The notes below the pieces were generated by a model, which was not told the origin of the DNA, did no database searches, and saw only the letters and a list, made by a program, of their open reading frames with translations. A stretch of 64,000 nt of DNA, taken from NCBI GenBank assembly GCA_018240065.1, contig JAFEGH010000010.1:53538-117537 (forward strand), read 5' to 3'. Below, piece by piece: positions 45,561 through 54,159 of the stretch (positions within the stretch are counted from its first letter, which is position 1; the number at the start of each line of letters is the position of its first letter). The stretch is from Verrucomicrobiota bacterium (GTDB lineage: Bacteria; Chlamydiota; Chlamydiia; Chlamydiales; Rhabdochlamydiaceae). Made by a program: the position numbers and the translations under genes.

Positions 45561-47032
45561 AAGTGTTTCATTCTCTGTGCAAACTGGACCTCGAAGGGGA
45601 GAGAAATCCGGGCCTCTTTAAAGAATTGTGGGATAAGGGAGCAAAACTTGAAGATCTATGCCTGCTCCTTCAAAGACAGTTCCTCGATCAACTGGAAAGC
45701 AAGCTCAACGAGATAGATAAAAATTTCCTGCTGGAGTCTTACTTTGATATTAAAACAATTTTAACGGAAGCCTCCTTCTTTCTTGCGGCGTCCCTAAAAG
45801 CGGCTCCTATGGCGACTACAGCGCCGCTAATGCAGGCCCCACCCCTCGTTTCCCTTTTGAAGACGATCAAACGCCTAAGCGAAAAGCTCGAAGCTCAGAT
45901 CCCAGCTGTTAAGAGGGAGATTCTGGAGAGAACAAAACTGTGGATCGGCCCAGGGCCGAAAATAGAGCGGTTTTCTCCGGAGGCGATTCATGAGATCTCG
46001 GCATTCATGCTTTGGATCAGGAACAACTGCCACCACTGGATAGATATTTTAATTGCTCAAGGGAAAGACACCTATTTCCCTGCCGCGCCCATCCCCTTTA
46101 TTTTCACAGTCGGAGGCGACTGCATTCTATTGTTCCAATCAGAGTCCCAAATGCTTGGCATAGGCTCCATCAAAGAGGTCTTTCCGGGATGGTCCGGAGC
46201 AAAAGCTGAGCTTGTCGCCGTCATCAAAAGCCGTTCCTACAGCGCCGAGCCCTCCCCTGAAAAGGAAAACAAAGCAAGGTATGCTTTTTTGCGGACCTAT
46301 GCCGAGTATCTCTTTTTAAGAACTCTTAGAGGAAAGCCCGGGATCATTCCATGCTATGCCATGTTCGCCTTCAAGATCGACAAGATCCCCGAAGTGTTTT
46401 TGATCGAGCCGCTTTATTCTCCCAAGAACCTCGCCTTCTGGATCGGCGATAAACTCAGCGTCGATTCAAGCTATCCTCCTTCATTCGAGGCTCCCATTGC
46501 CCACTATCTGCTTAAAGGACTGCAGGCTATCCATCAAGCCAAAATCATCCATCGATCCATCAAAGTCGAAAATGTTCTGCTAAACGAAGAGGATCCCCCA
46601 AAAGCCTTCATAATCGATTTTGAAGAGGCGGCCGATGAAAACGACCTCGTCAGACGGACCATGCGCCGCCCCTTGATCCATTTTCTGCCTCCCGAGTACT
46701 GCGCTGCCTTATTAAATCCCTCGGCTACAAATGAGGATTTGATCCAGGTCAACAGCTATGCCTACGACGTCTGGGCCCTTGGGATCGTCTTTTATCAGTT
46801 CTTCAAGTGCAGCCTGCTTCCGTGGGCTGACATGACTAAGGAAGAGATGAAGCATGTGATCGTCAAATTCCCCTTCTCCACATGGGTCGAGGAGGAGTTC
46901 AGCTCCCATTGGGCGCTTCCTCTGATGAAAAAAATGCTGGAGCCCGACCCCGATAAACGGGCCACCATCGACCAGGCTGTCGCCATTTTCACAGACCTCA
47001 TGAAGAACATGGGATTAAAGCGGGTGGAGTGA
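45557..47032 (+). CDS. Kinase-like protein lacking catalytic residues (probable pseudokinase)
   Basis: This 491-residue paralog of the preceding protein has the same layout: helical N-terminus, then kinase fold. The catalytic loop is HRSIKVEN (332-339), so the catalytic Asp is replaced by Ser334. The magnesium motif is DFE (354-356). The kinase fold is otherwise kept, including the DVWALGIVFYQF helix. It is therefore unlikely to transfer phosphate by the normal mechanism and may act as an allosteric partner of the upstream kinase, with which it is translationally coupled (ATGA overlap). It converges on the gene at 47044-47526, with 11 bases between. Confidence 0.85.
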   Translation: MKVFHSLCKLDLEGERNPGLFKELWDKGAKLEDLCLLLQRQFLDQLESKLNEIDKNFLLESYFDIKTILTEASFFLAASLKAAPMATTAPLMQAPPLVSLLKTIKRLSEKLEAQIPAVKREILERTKLWIGPGPKIERFSPEAIHEISAFMLWIRNNCHHWIDILIAQGKDTYFPAAPIPFIFTVGGDCILLFQSESQMLGIGSIKEVFPGWSGAKAELVAVIKSRSYSAEPSPEKENKARYAFLRTYAEYLFLRTLRGKPGIIPCYAMFAFKIDKIPEVFLIEPLYSPKNLAFWIGDKLSVDSSYPPSFEAPIAHYLLKGLQAIHQAKIIHRSIKVENVLLNEEDPPKAFIIDFEEAADENDLVRRTMRRPLIHFLPPEYCAALLNPSATNEDLIQVNSYAYDVWALGIVFYQFFKCSLLPWADMTKEEMKHVIVKFPFSTWVEEEFSSHWALPLMKKMLEPDPDKRATIDQAVAIFTDLMKNMGLKRVE

Positions 47033-47043
47033 CAAGGGTACTC

Positions 47044-47526
47044 TTAAGAGCGCTTCCAGTCCGATTTTTTCGGATTCAGCCCTTTAGGGATTTTCTTTTT
47101 CGGCGATTCGGGAGGTCTGACAGAGGCAGGTCCCGATGGGGGAACTTCTTTTTTAGGCTCCACCTCTTGAACTAGCCGCACAAGCTCCTGTCCGGATTTA
47201 CCAAGCTGCTGCTTGGCAGCTTGCATTTTCTGCCATTGTTCCGGGGAAAAATTGGCGGGGTTCTCAGAACTTGCCATCAGCTGTTCTTCCGTCTGTCCCG
47301 TCTTATTGCAAATCGTCTTGGTATGATTTTTCATATGTGAATAGAGCTCATTCATCATGCGGATCGCCGCCTTTCTATCTTCTGCGTCTCCGTTTTTGAT
47401 CATTTCTTTCAAATGCTCAACAAACTCCAGCGATTTTTCAAACACCTCATCGACGCTAGCCAATTTCCCTTCAGCAGCCTGTTGGTAGAGATAGATCAAC
47501 CGGGAAAATTCTTCCTGCAACAACAT
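47044..47526 (-). CDS. Small helical protein of unknown function (paralog 1)
   Basis: This 160-residue protein is helical over about 1-120, followed by a Pro/Lys-rich basic tail ending SDWKRS. It is clearly related to the neighbour upstream (47542-48000): both share EEFSRLI/DEFNRLI, the AAEGK block, RMMxELY, TEEQL, ENPANFSxEQW and a basic tail ending W-x-R-S. I recognise no family. Size and position between kinase genes and the T3S core suggest a chaperone or a small secreted protein. It lies 15 bases after its paralog. Confidence 0.75.
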   Translation of the reverse strand: MLLQEEFSRLIYLYQQAAEGKLASVDEVFEKSLEFVEHLKEMIKNGDAEDRKAAIRMMNELYSHMKNHTKTICNKTGQTEEQLMASSENPANFSPEQWQKMQAAKQQLGKSGQELVRLVQEVEPKKEVPPSGPASVRPPESPKKKIPKGLNPKKSDWKRS

Positions 47527-47541
47527 AACTCTGACTCCTGG

Positions 47542-48000
47542 CTATGAACGCATCCACTGCGACTTTTTACCTTTCTTTTCCGTCGAATGTTTTTTCTCTG
47601 CTTTGCCCTCGGCAGCATTTACCGGCGCGCCTTTTGCCGAGCTCTCTACTGTTTTAGCGAGATCTCTGCCCGCACGGACAATTTTCTCCTTGGAAGCCTG
47701 GATTGAGCTCCATTGCTCTTTGGAAAAGTTGGCGGGATTTTCAGCATAGGCCACAAGCTGCTCTTCTGTCATCCCGGAACGTTCGGTTATTTTCTTGGAC
47801 TCAACCATCATTTGGTTATACAGCTCCGACATCATGCGCATAGCTTCCTGCTTGTCTTCGGGAGTGCCCGATAGGATCTGCTCTTTTAAATGTCCGAAAA
47901 AATCCAGAGATTGCTTGAACACTTCCTCGAGATCGATTGTTTTCCCCTCTGCTGCTTCATGGAAGAGTGCGATCAAACGATTAAACTCATCTTTCAACAT
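47542..48000 (-). CDS. Small helical protein of unknown function (paralog 2)
   Basis: This 152-residue first gene of a minus-strand pair is helical with a Lys-rich tail ending SQWMRS. GGAGA lies 6 bases before the ATG at 48000. About 40% of positions match the downstream paralog by eye, concentrated in the ENPANFSKEQW block and the N-terminal helix. It is divergent from the scc4-like gene, with a 328-base spacer. Function unknown. Confidence 0.75.
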   Translation of the reverse strand: MLKDEFNRLIALFHEAAEGKTIDLEEVFKQSLDFFGHLKEQILSGTPEDKQEAMRMMSELYNQMMVESKKITERSGMTEEQLVAYAENPANFSKEQWSSIQASKEKIVRAGRDLAKTVESSAKGAPVNAAEGKAEKKHSTEKKGKKSQWMRS

Positions 48001-48328
48001 AATCTCTCCTTAACGAAACTCCCTCTATCCTTTAAGCGCATGAGGGCAGAGGCCAACTATTTGAATACAATTGCTTTCTAATTTCATTATATCAGCATTC
48101 TTAATTTCGTTTATTAAATATTTAGTTTCGATATTAATTGCCGCCAAAACTCAGCTCGCAAACTAAATCGCATCAAACTAACATGCAACGACTTGCAAAC
48201 ATCCTCACATGACAGTTTTTTTTTGATTTGCTTTTTACAATTTAAATGTTTAAACCTTTGGTGGAATGGGTGAGTTTTCTCGGATTGGGATATCAGAGTG
48301 ATTAGAGCATTCTTTTTAGGAGACTGTT
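48001..48328. other. Divergent intergenic region, no gene
   Basis: This AT-rich spacer lies between the minus-strand helical pair and the plus-strand T3S core cluster. It must hold promoters for both directions, but no -35/-10 pair stands out. I see no hairpin or repeat of note. Confidence 0.5.
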
Positions 48329-48739
48329 TTGCTGGAGCCGTTCATTAATACTATAGTCGCGGACCTGGAATTGGGCCCTCCTCCTCAGAAGGAGGAAGGG
48401 AACGTCTATAAGCTGAACCTGAATCCCCAGATCTCCATCGTGATCAAAGAACTGGACCCAGGAGTCTCTTTTTGGGGACGGATCGGGCCTTGCCCGACGA
48501 TCAAAAAAGAAGAGCTGTTCATTTTGCTGATGAAAGCGAATTTTCTGGGGCAGGGCACAGGCGGCGCTGCGATTGCTTTGGATGAAAATGAGAATTTCTT
48601 GACACTCTCTTCCGTTTTACCGTATGACATGAACTATAAAATGTTTAAGGATGCACTGGAAGATTTTGCAAACTTTCTCGACTACTGGAGAGAAGAGCTC
48701 ATCCGTCATAAAAAAGCTGCTGAAGAAAACATACTCTGA
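48329..48739 (+). CDS. scc4: T3S chaperone of the Scc4/CesT type
   Basis: This 136-residue acidic protein has the CesT-type alternation: N-terminal helix (LEPFINTIVADL), strands (VYKLNLNP, ISIVIKEL, FWGRIGP), a helix (KKEELFILLMKANFLG), strands (GAAIALDENENFLTLS) and a long final helix. Length and position directly before cdsD match C. trachomatis CT663 (Scc4), a chaperone for the plug protein CopN that also binds RNA polymerase. Whether the polymerase-binding role exists here is unknown. The start is TTG at 48329, supported by TAGGAGA 5 bases upstream. Confidence 0.8.
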   Translation: MLEPFINTIVADLELGPPPQKEEGNVYKLNLNPQISIVIKELDPGVSFWGRIGPCPTIKKEELFILLMKANFLGQGTGGAAIALDENENFLTLSSVLPYDMNYKMFKDALEDFANFLDYWREELIRHKKAAEENIL

Positions 48740-48768
48740 CTGAGATCTTTTTAAGGAACTAGAAATCA

Positions 48769-50508
48769 ATGGCTGGATATCTCATCGCTGAGGAAGGTCC
48801 TCTCGCAGGACTCGTCGTTCGTCTTGAAGAGGGAGAGGAATGGATTTTAGGGCGCGACCCTGATGAAGTGTCAATCGTCCTCGAAGACCCGATGGTCTCG
48901 CGCAAGCACGTCATCTGCAGACTGACTGCCGAAGGCTACATCCTCGAAAACCTAAGCTCCGTCAACCCCGCAACGCAAAACGGCAAGGTGATCACCGAGC
49001 CTGTCCTGCTGCGGGAAAGCGATATCCTCCAAATCGGCAGCACCTTTTTCCGATTTTCGGAGAAGACTCCCTCGTTCGCAGAAACTTTCGAAGAGATCGC
49101 TCTTCCAAGCGAGGCGGAAGTGATCGAAGAGAAGGAAGACCTCTCGTCCGTCAACGTCGAGACCGGCGGAGAAGTGCGCTGGTTTCTCAAAGTGATCTCC
49201 GGCCCTAATAGCGGCGCAGAGTTCGCGATGCAGCGCGGCTCTACCTATATCCTCGGGAAAGATCCCAACCTCTGCGATATCGTCTTTCAGGATTTAAGCG
49301 TCTCCCGCCAGCATGCAAGACTGATCGTCGATGACGAAAATATGATTTTTATCGAGGACCTTGGCAGCCGCAACGGCGTCCTGATCAACGGAGAGCTGAT
49401 CACCGAAAAACATGCCGTCTCCTCTCAGGATCTCGTCGCCCTCGGGACGACCTCGTTCCTGATGATCGACCGGGAACAGATCCACGAGACGATCATCTCC
49501 CCTCCTTCAGCATATCCAGCACGTCCCGAAGAAGAGCCTGTCGGTGCCGCCCCCGCGCCAGCTGCGGAAGCGGTCATCGAAAAAAAAGACTGGCGCGAGA
49601 TGGTGATTCCGAAAAAACATCTTGTCCTCGCCGGATTCTTAGGGCTGGCGATCATCGGCGGCCTTGCCAGCATGATGGCGCTTTTCAGAACGGAGCCCGT
49701 CGTCGTCCATATGGCGGACGAAACGGAATCCATCAAGAAGGCGATCGTAGGCTTTGACGACATCCAATTCTCCTATAACCCGTCGAACGGAAAAGTCTTT
49801 TTGGTTGGCCATGTCCTGACCTCCGTGGACAAGCAGGAACTCCTTTACAAAATCAACAACCTCTCCTTTATCAAGAGCGTGGAAGACAACGTCGTCATCG
49901 ACGAGTATGTCTGGGATAACATGAACGCCCTTTTAATGACCAATCCCGACTGGGTCGCCGTTTCACTCTATTCGCCAATGGCCGGGAAATTCATCTTGAG
50001 AGGATACCTGCAGACACTGGATCAGATGCAGGCGCTCGTTGATTACATGAACGTCAATTTCCCTTACCTGGACAAGCTCGAGAACCAAGTCGTGATCGAA
50101 ACAAACCTGGAGACTCAGGTTCAGAGCATGCTGATAGCAAAGGGCTACAGCGGGGTGACATTTCAAATCAGCAACGGCGAGATCGTGCTGGCTGGGAGAG
50201 TCGACCAGGCGCAATCCTCCGCATTTTCCGACACGGTCGATCAGCTGAAAAGCCTCAAAGGGATTAGAGTCGTCAAGAACTTTGTCGTTTATACCACTGC
50301 AGACACTTCGAGAATCGACGTCTCCGCCCAATACAAAGTGTCAGGCTATTCGAAAAAAGATGATCAGAATATGTTCATTGTCATCAATGGAAAGATCATG
50401 AGCGTCGGCGATACAATCGACGGAATGACGATCACAGGCATTCAGCCGAGTATGGTGTTACTTGAAAAAGATGGATTAAAATTTAGAATTAACTACAATC
50501 TGCAATAA
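48769..50508 (+). CDS. cdsD: T3S inner-membrane ring protein CdsD (SctD) with two FHA domains
   Basis: This 579-residue protein has FHA domain 1 (about 12-95, with RDPDEVSI and VSRKHV) and FHA domain 2 (about 145-235, GKDPNLCDIV, SVSRQHARL, GSRNGVLING). A Pro/Ala linker and one membrane helix (about 284-305, LVLAGFLGLAIIGGLASMMAL) follow, then periplasmic ring-building repeats. The two cytoplasmic FHA domains, which can bind phosphothreonine, are a chlamydial hallmark and may be targets of the cluster's kinase. As I recall, C. trachomatis CdsD is considerably longer (about 829 residues), so this form lacks much linker sequence. It follows the chaperone gene by 29 bases. Confidence 0.92.
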   Translation: MAGYLIAEEGPLAGLVVRLEEGEEWILGRDPDEVSIVLEDPMVSRKHVICRLTAEGYILENLSSVNPATQNGKVITEPVLLRESDILQIGSTFFRFSEKTPSFAETFEEIALPSEAEVIEEKEDLSSVNVETGGEVRWFLKVISGPNSGAEFAMQRGSTYILGKDPNLCDIVFQDLSVSRQHARLIVDDENMIFIEDLGSRNGVLINGELITEKHAVSSQDLVALGTTSFLMIDREQIHETIISPPSAYPARPEEEPVGAAPAPAAEAVIEKKDWREMVIPKKHLVLAGFLGLAIIGGLASMMALFRTEPVVVHMADETESIKKAIVGFDDIQFSYNPSNGKVFLVGHVLTSVDKQELLYKINNLSFIKSVEDNVVIDEYVWDNMNALLMTNPDWVAVSLYSPMAGKFILRGYLQTLDQMQALVDYMNVNFPYLDKLENQVVIETNLETQVQSMLIAKGYSGVTFQISNGEIVLAGRVDQAQSSAFSDTVDQLKSLKGIRVVKNFVVYTTADTSRIDVSAQYKVSGYSKKDDQNMFIVINGKIMSVGDTIDGMTITGIQPSMVLLEKDGLKFRINYNLQ

Positions 50509-50625
50509 ACTACAGGCTGCTCTCTATGCGGCGCACAGGGATTTCGATTGAAATAATCGAACGGATGAAAGATTCTTTATGTGCGGTCTGGAAAGCGGCT
50601 TTAGAATTACCAGGAGTAAGTCGAT

Positions 50626-50862
50626 ATGTTTGGGTTAGAAAAAAAAGGGAGAGGGCTTTTTGAATTTGATCTTGAAAAAGATCTCAAGGGCAATCCTTCC
50701 AAAACAAAAGAACTGCTCAAGACAGTAGAAAATCGAATTCAAGAGATTAAAAACACCTTGAGACAAGGCACAGGATCTGAAGATTTCGATAAATTAGGTG
50801 TTCTGCTCCACGGCTACGCGGCACTGCAGAAAGTTTTAACGAAAATCGCCAACAAGAAATAG
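50626..50862 (+). CDS. cdsE: T3S needle co-chaperone CdsE
   Basis: A 78-residue protein, helical after the first 20 residues (NPSKTKELLKTVENRIQEI, LHGYAALQKVLTKIA). Size and order (before needle and CdsG) match CdsE (CT665, YscE-like), which with CdsG keeps needle monomers from polymerising in the cytoplasm. AGGAG lies 9 bases before the ATG. A small hairpin TTCGATT/AATCGAA lies in the gap after cdsD. Confidence 0.85.
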   Translation: MFGLEKKGRGLFEFDLEKDLKGNPSKTKELLKTVENRIQEIKNTLRQGTGSEDFDKLGVLLHGYAALQKVLTKIANKK

Positions 50863-50883
50863 AAAAATCGAAGGAGGAAACCA

Positions 50884-51132
50884 ATGGGCGAAACCCAATG
50901 GGCAACCATATCATTTAGTACACTGATCAACCAGTATATCCACCTTCAGAGTAAGGTCGTATCGCAGGTGCGCTCCGTTGCCAGTAGGATCTCGTCGGCG
51001 ACACCGGGTAAGTTCTTGTTGCTGCAATTCTCTATGAGCCAGGTGACGCAGATCGGCGAATCGATCTCGAACTTGATCTCGCAGGTGCAATCTGTCATCA
51101 ACAACATGGTGCGAAACCAAAAGAGCTCGTAA
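50884..51132 (+). CDS. cdsF: T3S needle protein CdsF (SctF)
   Basis: An 82-residue needle subunit with a short polar head and two helices, ending in the conserved polymerisation helix (PGKFLLLQFSMSQVTQIGE, then NNMVRNQKSS). GGAGG lies 5 bases before the ATG. It contains no cysteine, whereas C. trachomatis CdsF is known to have cysteines that form disulfides in elementary bodies. Confidence 0.93.
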   Translation: MGETQWATISFSTLINQYIHLQSKVVSQVRSVASRISSATPGKFLLLQFSMSQVTQIGESISNLISQVQSVINNMVRNQKSS

Positions 51133-51177
51133 GCGTCTGTTTAAACGATTGGAAAAAATTAAAAAAAAGGTGGCAAT

Positions 51178-51624
51178 ATGGGACAGCTTCAACAATACAA
51201 AGACCACTTCATCTTGCTGGCTGAGGCGGGCTTTATCGCCATCAACCAAGCCGATGAAGACGCTGCGATCAAGCTATTCAAAGCATCTGAGACACTCGAT
51301 CCAAACAACCTTCTTCCAAAAATCGGCATGGGCTATATGCATCTTTGCAAGCTTGAGTTAAAACAGGCGGCAAAATCCTTTGAAGAAATTTTGGAAAAAG
51401 ATCCGAACAATGAAATGGCCAAAGCCTTTCTTGGCCTGAGTTTATCGCTCAATCCAGCAGAGCTTGCCAAAGGGGAAAAGGTTTTGGAAGAATCCTGCGC
51501 AAAATGCAAAGACCCTATGGTTAAAGACCTGGCAAAAAGCGCCCTTGAATTCGTGGAGAAGTTTGTGAAGAAAGCTCCCTCTCCCGCCCAAGGCCAGACC
51601 CACTCCAAAAAAGAGAAAAAATAG
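51178..51624 (+). CDS. cdsG: T3S needle co-chaperone CdsG (TPR protein)
   Basis: A 148-residue protein with at least two TPR-like helix pairs (INQADEDAAIKLFKASETLD; ELKQAAKSFEEILEKDPNNE) and a basic C-terminal tail. TPR fold, size and position after the needle gene match CdsG (CT667, YscG-like), which wraps the needle's C-terminal helix together with CdsE. AAGG lies 7 bases before the ATG. A terminator follows. Confidence 0.88.
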   Translation: MGQLQQYKDHFILLAEAGFIAINQADEDAAIKLFKASETLDPNNLLPKIGMGYMHLCKLELKQAAKSFEEILEKDPNNEMAKAFLGLSLSLNPAELAKGEKVLEESCAKCKDPMVKDLAKSALEFVEKFVKKAPSPAQGQTHSKKEKK

Positions 51625-51644
51625 ACCTCTCTTATCCTTGCGTA

Positions 51645-51687
51645 AAATGAAAGCAGCGGCATCTTTTTGCCCTGCTTTCTTTTTTTT
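51645..51687 (+). terminator. Terminator inside the T3S cluster
   Basis: GAAAGCAG (51649-51656) plus GGC pair with GCC plus CTGCTTTC (51672-51679), followed by eight T's. It separates the scc4-cdsG unit from the cdsN unit. Confidence 0.9.
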
Positions 51688-52050
51688 ACCCCCTTCCTAT
51701 ATAGATTTTCAAAATTTCAAGATTCATGACGAAAAAGCAGGGTTTGTGTTATCTCTAGACTAAGGGGCCCGTTGCACGACTGGATTCGGAGCCCACGTTC
51801 GAACATTGTTTCGATGGCTTAAGTTCTGCCGCAGGCCGCTCTCTCCAGGGGGATGGCCAGCATGAGGAAGAATCAAAAACCTAGGAAAAAATGGACGAAC
51901 TGGGCCCAAAAGATGTTTTGCAATGGGGCTTAAAAGGCCGCCGACGGTTACAAAAGTTAGGCCTGACCTGAATTTCCATTAACAAGATGATGCTGAAATC
52001 GGACTTCTTGCCTTTTTGCAGCTGTTCATACAAGCAATTGAGAGTACCCC
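51688..52050. other. Intergenic region upstream of the CT668 homolog
   Basis: No gene is supported. It must contain a promoter for the second T3S unit, but I can point only to TTGCAG (about 52015) without a clear -10 box. Confidence 0.5.
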
Positions 52051-52710
52051 ATGGTAGACAAAGCTTTGCCCGGCGACGTTGAAGATCCAGGTCGCATTTT
52101 CCCAACGAAGGCCATTGAGGCTGGAGAAAAAGAGGGCATGGCCGTGCCGACTCAGTCTTTTTCCGCCTTCATGAAGCCAGGCGCCGCCACTCCCTTAGCT
52201 ACCGCTGGAAAAGCTCCGATGATCTCCCCCTTTGCCTTGATGCAAGGCCAAGCGCCGCTGGCAACCACGCCAAGCATGAGCACTCTGCTCGCTCAGATCA
52301 ACACAGTCCAAAGTACGCTCGGCGATATCAACAACCAGCTGAACACCCCGAATCTGAAGCTCAAGGCTTCAACCAAGTACCTAGTTAAAAGTAAACTTGC
52401 CGACGCCAACGACAACTTGAGGACATTCAACGCCAAGATCGGCGCGGACACCCCCCCTGAACCGGACGTTTCCAAGTTTTCCGGTCCCCTCGGTAGGTTC
52501 TTCGCCTACCTTAACGATGGACAGGCCCAGATGGAGTCCGCAAAACAACAGCTTCAGTCCCTCAAAGACAAGGGAACTAATATTTCTCCCGGCGACTTCC
52601 TGCTGATCCAGGTCAAAATGAACAAAGCCCAGCAGCTACTCGAGTTTACTTCCGTGCTTCTCTCCAATGCCGTTTCCGACATTAAACAGCTGATGCAAGT
52701 CCAGCTATAA
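52051..52710 (+). CDS. CT668 homolog, probable T3S inner-rod protein (SctI)
   Basis: This 219-residue protein has a disordered Pro/Ala-rich first third, then helices. Its length and position between cdsG and cdsN match CT668. The last 40 residues line up with the end of the needle protein: [15 protein letters not shown] here against TPGKFLLLQFSMSQV in CdsF, then [16 protein letters not shown] against LISQVQSVINNMVRNQ. Needle and inner-rod subunits share this C-terminal helix, and a longer protein with it is expected to be SctI. This is an inference from the alignment; CT668 was long annotated as hypothetical. Confidence 0.75.
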   Translation: MVDKALPGDVEDPGRIFPTKAIEAGEKEGMAVPTQSFSAFMKPGAATPLATAGKAPMISPFALMQGQAPLATTPSMSTLLAQINTVQSTLGDINNQLNTPNLKLKASTKYLVKSKLADANDNLRTFNAKIGADTPPEPDVSKFSGPLGRFFAYLNDGQAQMESAKQQLQSLKDKGTNISPGDFLLIQVKMNKAQQLLEFTSVLLSNAVSDIKQLMQVQL

Positions 52711-52729
52711 ACTATTATGCGAGGTGTCC

Positions 52730-52795
52730 ATGGATACGATCATCTTTGAAGCCCTTACAGGCGAGAGTCCCTCAACCCCACCCAAGACGAAATAA
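52730..52795 (+). CDS. 21-codon upstream open frame before cdsN
   Basis: ATG at 52730 has GAGG 5 bases before it and the frame stops with TAA at 52793-52795, 4 bases before the cdsN ATG, which has no ribosome site of its own. The peptide ([20 protein letters not shown] and one more residue) resembles nothing known. It looks like a coupling leader. Confidence 0.45.
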   Translation: MDTIIFEALTGESPSTPPKTK

Positions 52796-52799
52796 CACC

Positions 52800-54116
52800 A
52801 TGGAACACACCCCGAATTTTGAAAAGCTGATCACCCATCTCGACGAAATCGAATTGACCACCGTCCACGGGCGCATCACCGAAGTGGTCGGCATGTTGAT
52901 CAAGGCCGTCGTCCCCCAGGTGAAAATGGGAGAGGTTGTCATGATCAAGCGCGAAGGGGAGCCTCTAATGGCCGAGGTCGTTGGTTTCACCCGCGAAGAA
53001 GTTTATCTTTCTCCTCTCGGAGAAATGTCCGGGATTGGCCCTTCCTCTGAGGTCATCCCACTCCGCATGCCTTTGCATATCCAGGTCGGCCCCGGTCTTC
53101 TCGGAAGAGTGTTGAACGGCCTTGGAAAACCACTCGACACGGAGACAAAAGGTCCTCTGATCGTCGACGAGACCTACCCTGTCATCGGATCTCCGCCCGA
53201 CCCTCTCAAACGCCGTTTGATCGAAGAGCCGATCTCCGTCGGCATCCGCTGCCTCGACGGGGTGCTGACCTGCGGAAAAGGACAGCGTATGGGGATTTTC
53301 GCCGCAGCCGGCGGCGGTAAGTCGACCCTGCTCGGCATGATTGCGCGCAACGCCAAAGCGGACGTCAATGTCATCACCCTGATCGGAGAGCGGGGCCGCG
53401 AGGTCCGCGAGTTCCTTCAAAATGATTTGGGCACAGAAGGAATGGAACGCTCCGTGATCATCGTTTCGACCTCGGACCAGGCCGCCCAACTCAGGATCAA
53501 TGCCGCCTACGTCGGAACGGCGATCGCCGAGTATTTCCGCGAACAGGGCAAGAGCGTCATCCTGATGATGGACTCCGTCACCCGCTTTGCCAGAGCCTTG
53601 AGAGAAATCGGCCTGGCCGCAGGAGAGCCTCCCGCCAGAGCCGGCTTTACCCCATCGGTCTTTGCCACTCTGCCCCGCCTTCTCGAGCGTTCCGGCAATT
53701 CAGAAAAAGGATCGATGACTGCGTTCTACACAGTTCTGGTCGCCGGAGACGACATGAACGAGCCGGTATCGGACGAGACCCGTTCGATCCTCGACGGCCA
53801 CATTATCCTCTCTTCGGAACTTGCGCGCCAATACCACTATCCGGCTATCGACGTCTTAGGATCGATCAGCCGTATTTTGCCCAACATCGTCGACAAGGAG
53901 CACCTTCAGCTCATCGGCAAGGTTCGCGAAGTACTCGCCAACTACAAGAAAAACGAACTTCTTATCCGCATCGGCGAATATAAGCCAGGCTCTGACAAAG
54001 GCGCAGATTTTGCGATCAAATACATCGACAAGGTCAACCGCTTCTTGAAACAGCAGGTCGATGAAAAATCAAGCTTTGAAGAGACCCTTCAGCAACTTAA
54101 AGCGCTTTTCAGATAG
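52800..54116 (+). CDS. cdsN: T3S ATPase CdsN (SctN)
   Basis: This 438-residue hexameric ATPase at the base of the export apparatus removes chaperones and unfolds substrates. Walker A is AAAGGGKST with Lys174. The family segment [10 protein letters not shown], Walker B ([19 protein letters not shown]) and the [11 protein letters not shown] region are present. An upstream in-frame ATG at 52746 gives an extra Pro/Arg-rich stretch unlike the family; the start at 52800 ([10 protein letters not shown]) gives the normal length. It is followed 43 bases later by cdsO. Confidence 0.96.
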   Translation: MEHTPNFEKLITHLDEIELTTVHGRITEVVGMLIKAVVPQVKMGEVVMIKREGEPLMAEVVGFTREEVYLSPLGEMSGIGPSSEVIPLRMPLHIQVGPGLLGRVLNGLGKPLDTETKGPLIVDETYPVIGSPPDPLKRRLIEEPISVGIRCLDGVLTCGKGQRMGIFAAAGGGKSTLLGMIARNAKADVNVITLIGERGREVREFLQNDLGTEGMERSVIIVSTSDQAAQLRINAAYVGTAIAEYFREQGKSVILMMDSVTRFARALREIGLAAGEPPARAGFTPSVFATLPRLLERSGNSEKGSMTAFYTVLVAGDDMNEPVSDETRSILDGHIILSSELARQYHYPAIDVLGSISRILPNIVDKEHLQLIGKVREVLANYKKNELLIRIGEYKPGSDKGADFAIKYIDKVNRFLKQQVDEKSSFEETLQQLKALFR

Positions 54117-54159
54117 AATGTTCCGATTGCAAAACCGGCACTACAATTAGAGGGGTATC

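Noticed and set aside
51741..51850. Possible tRNA because of a TTCGAAC sequence
   Set aside because: No acceptor stem or anticodon arm can be formed around it.
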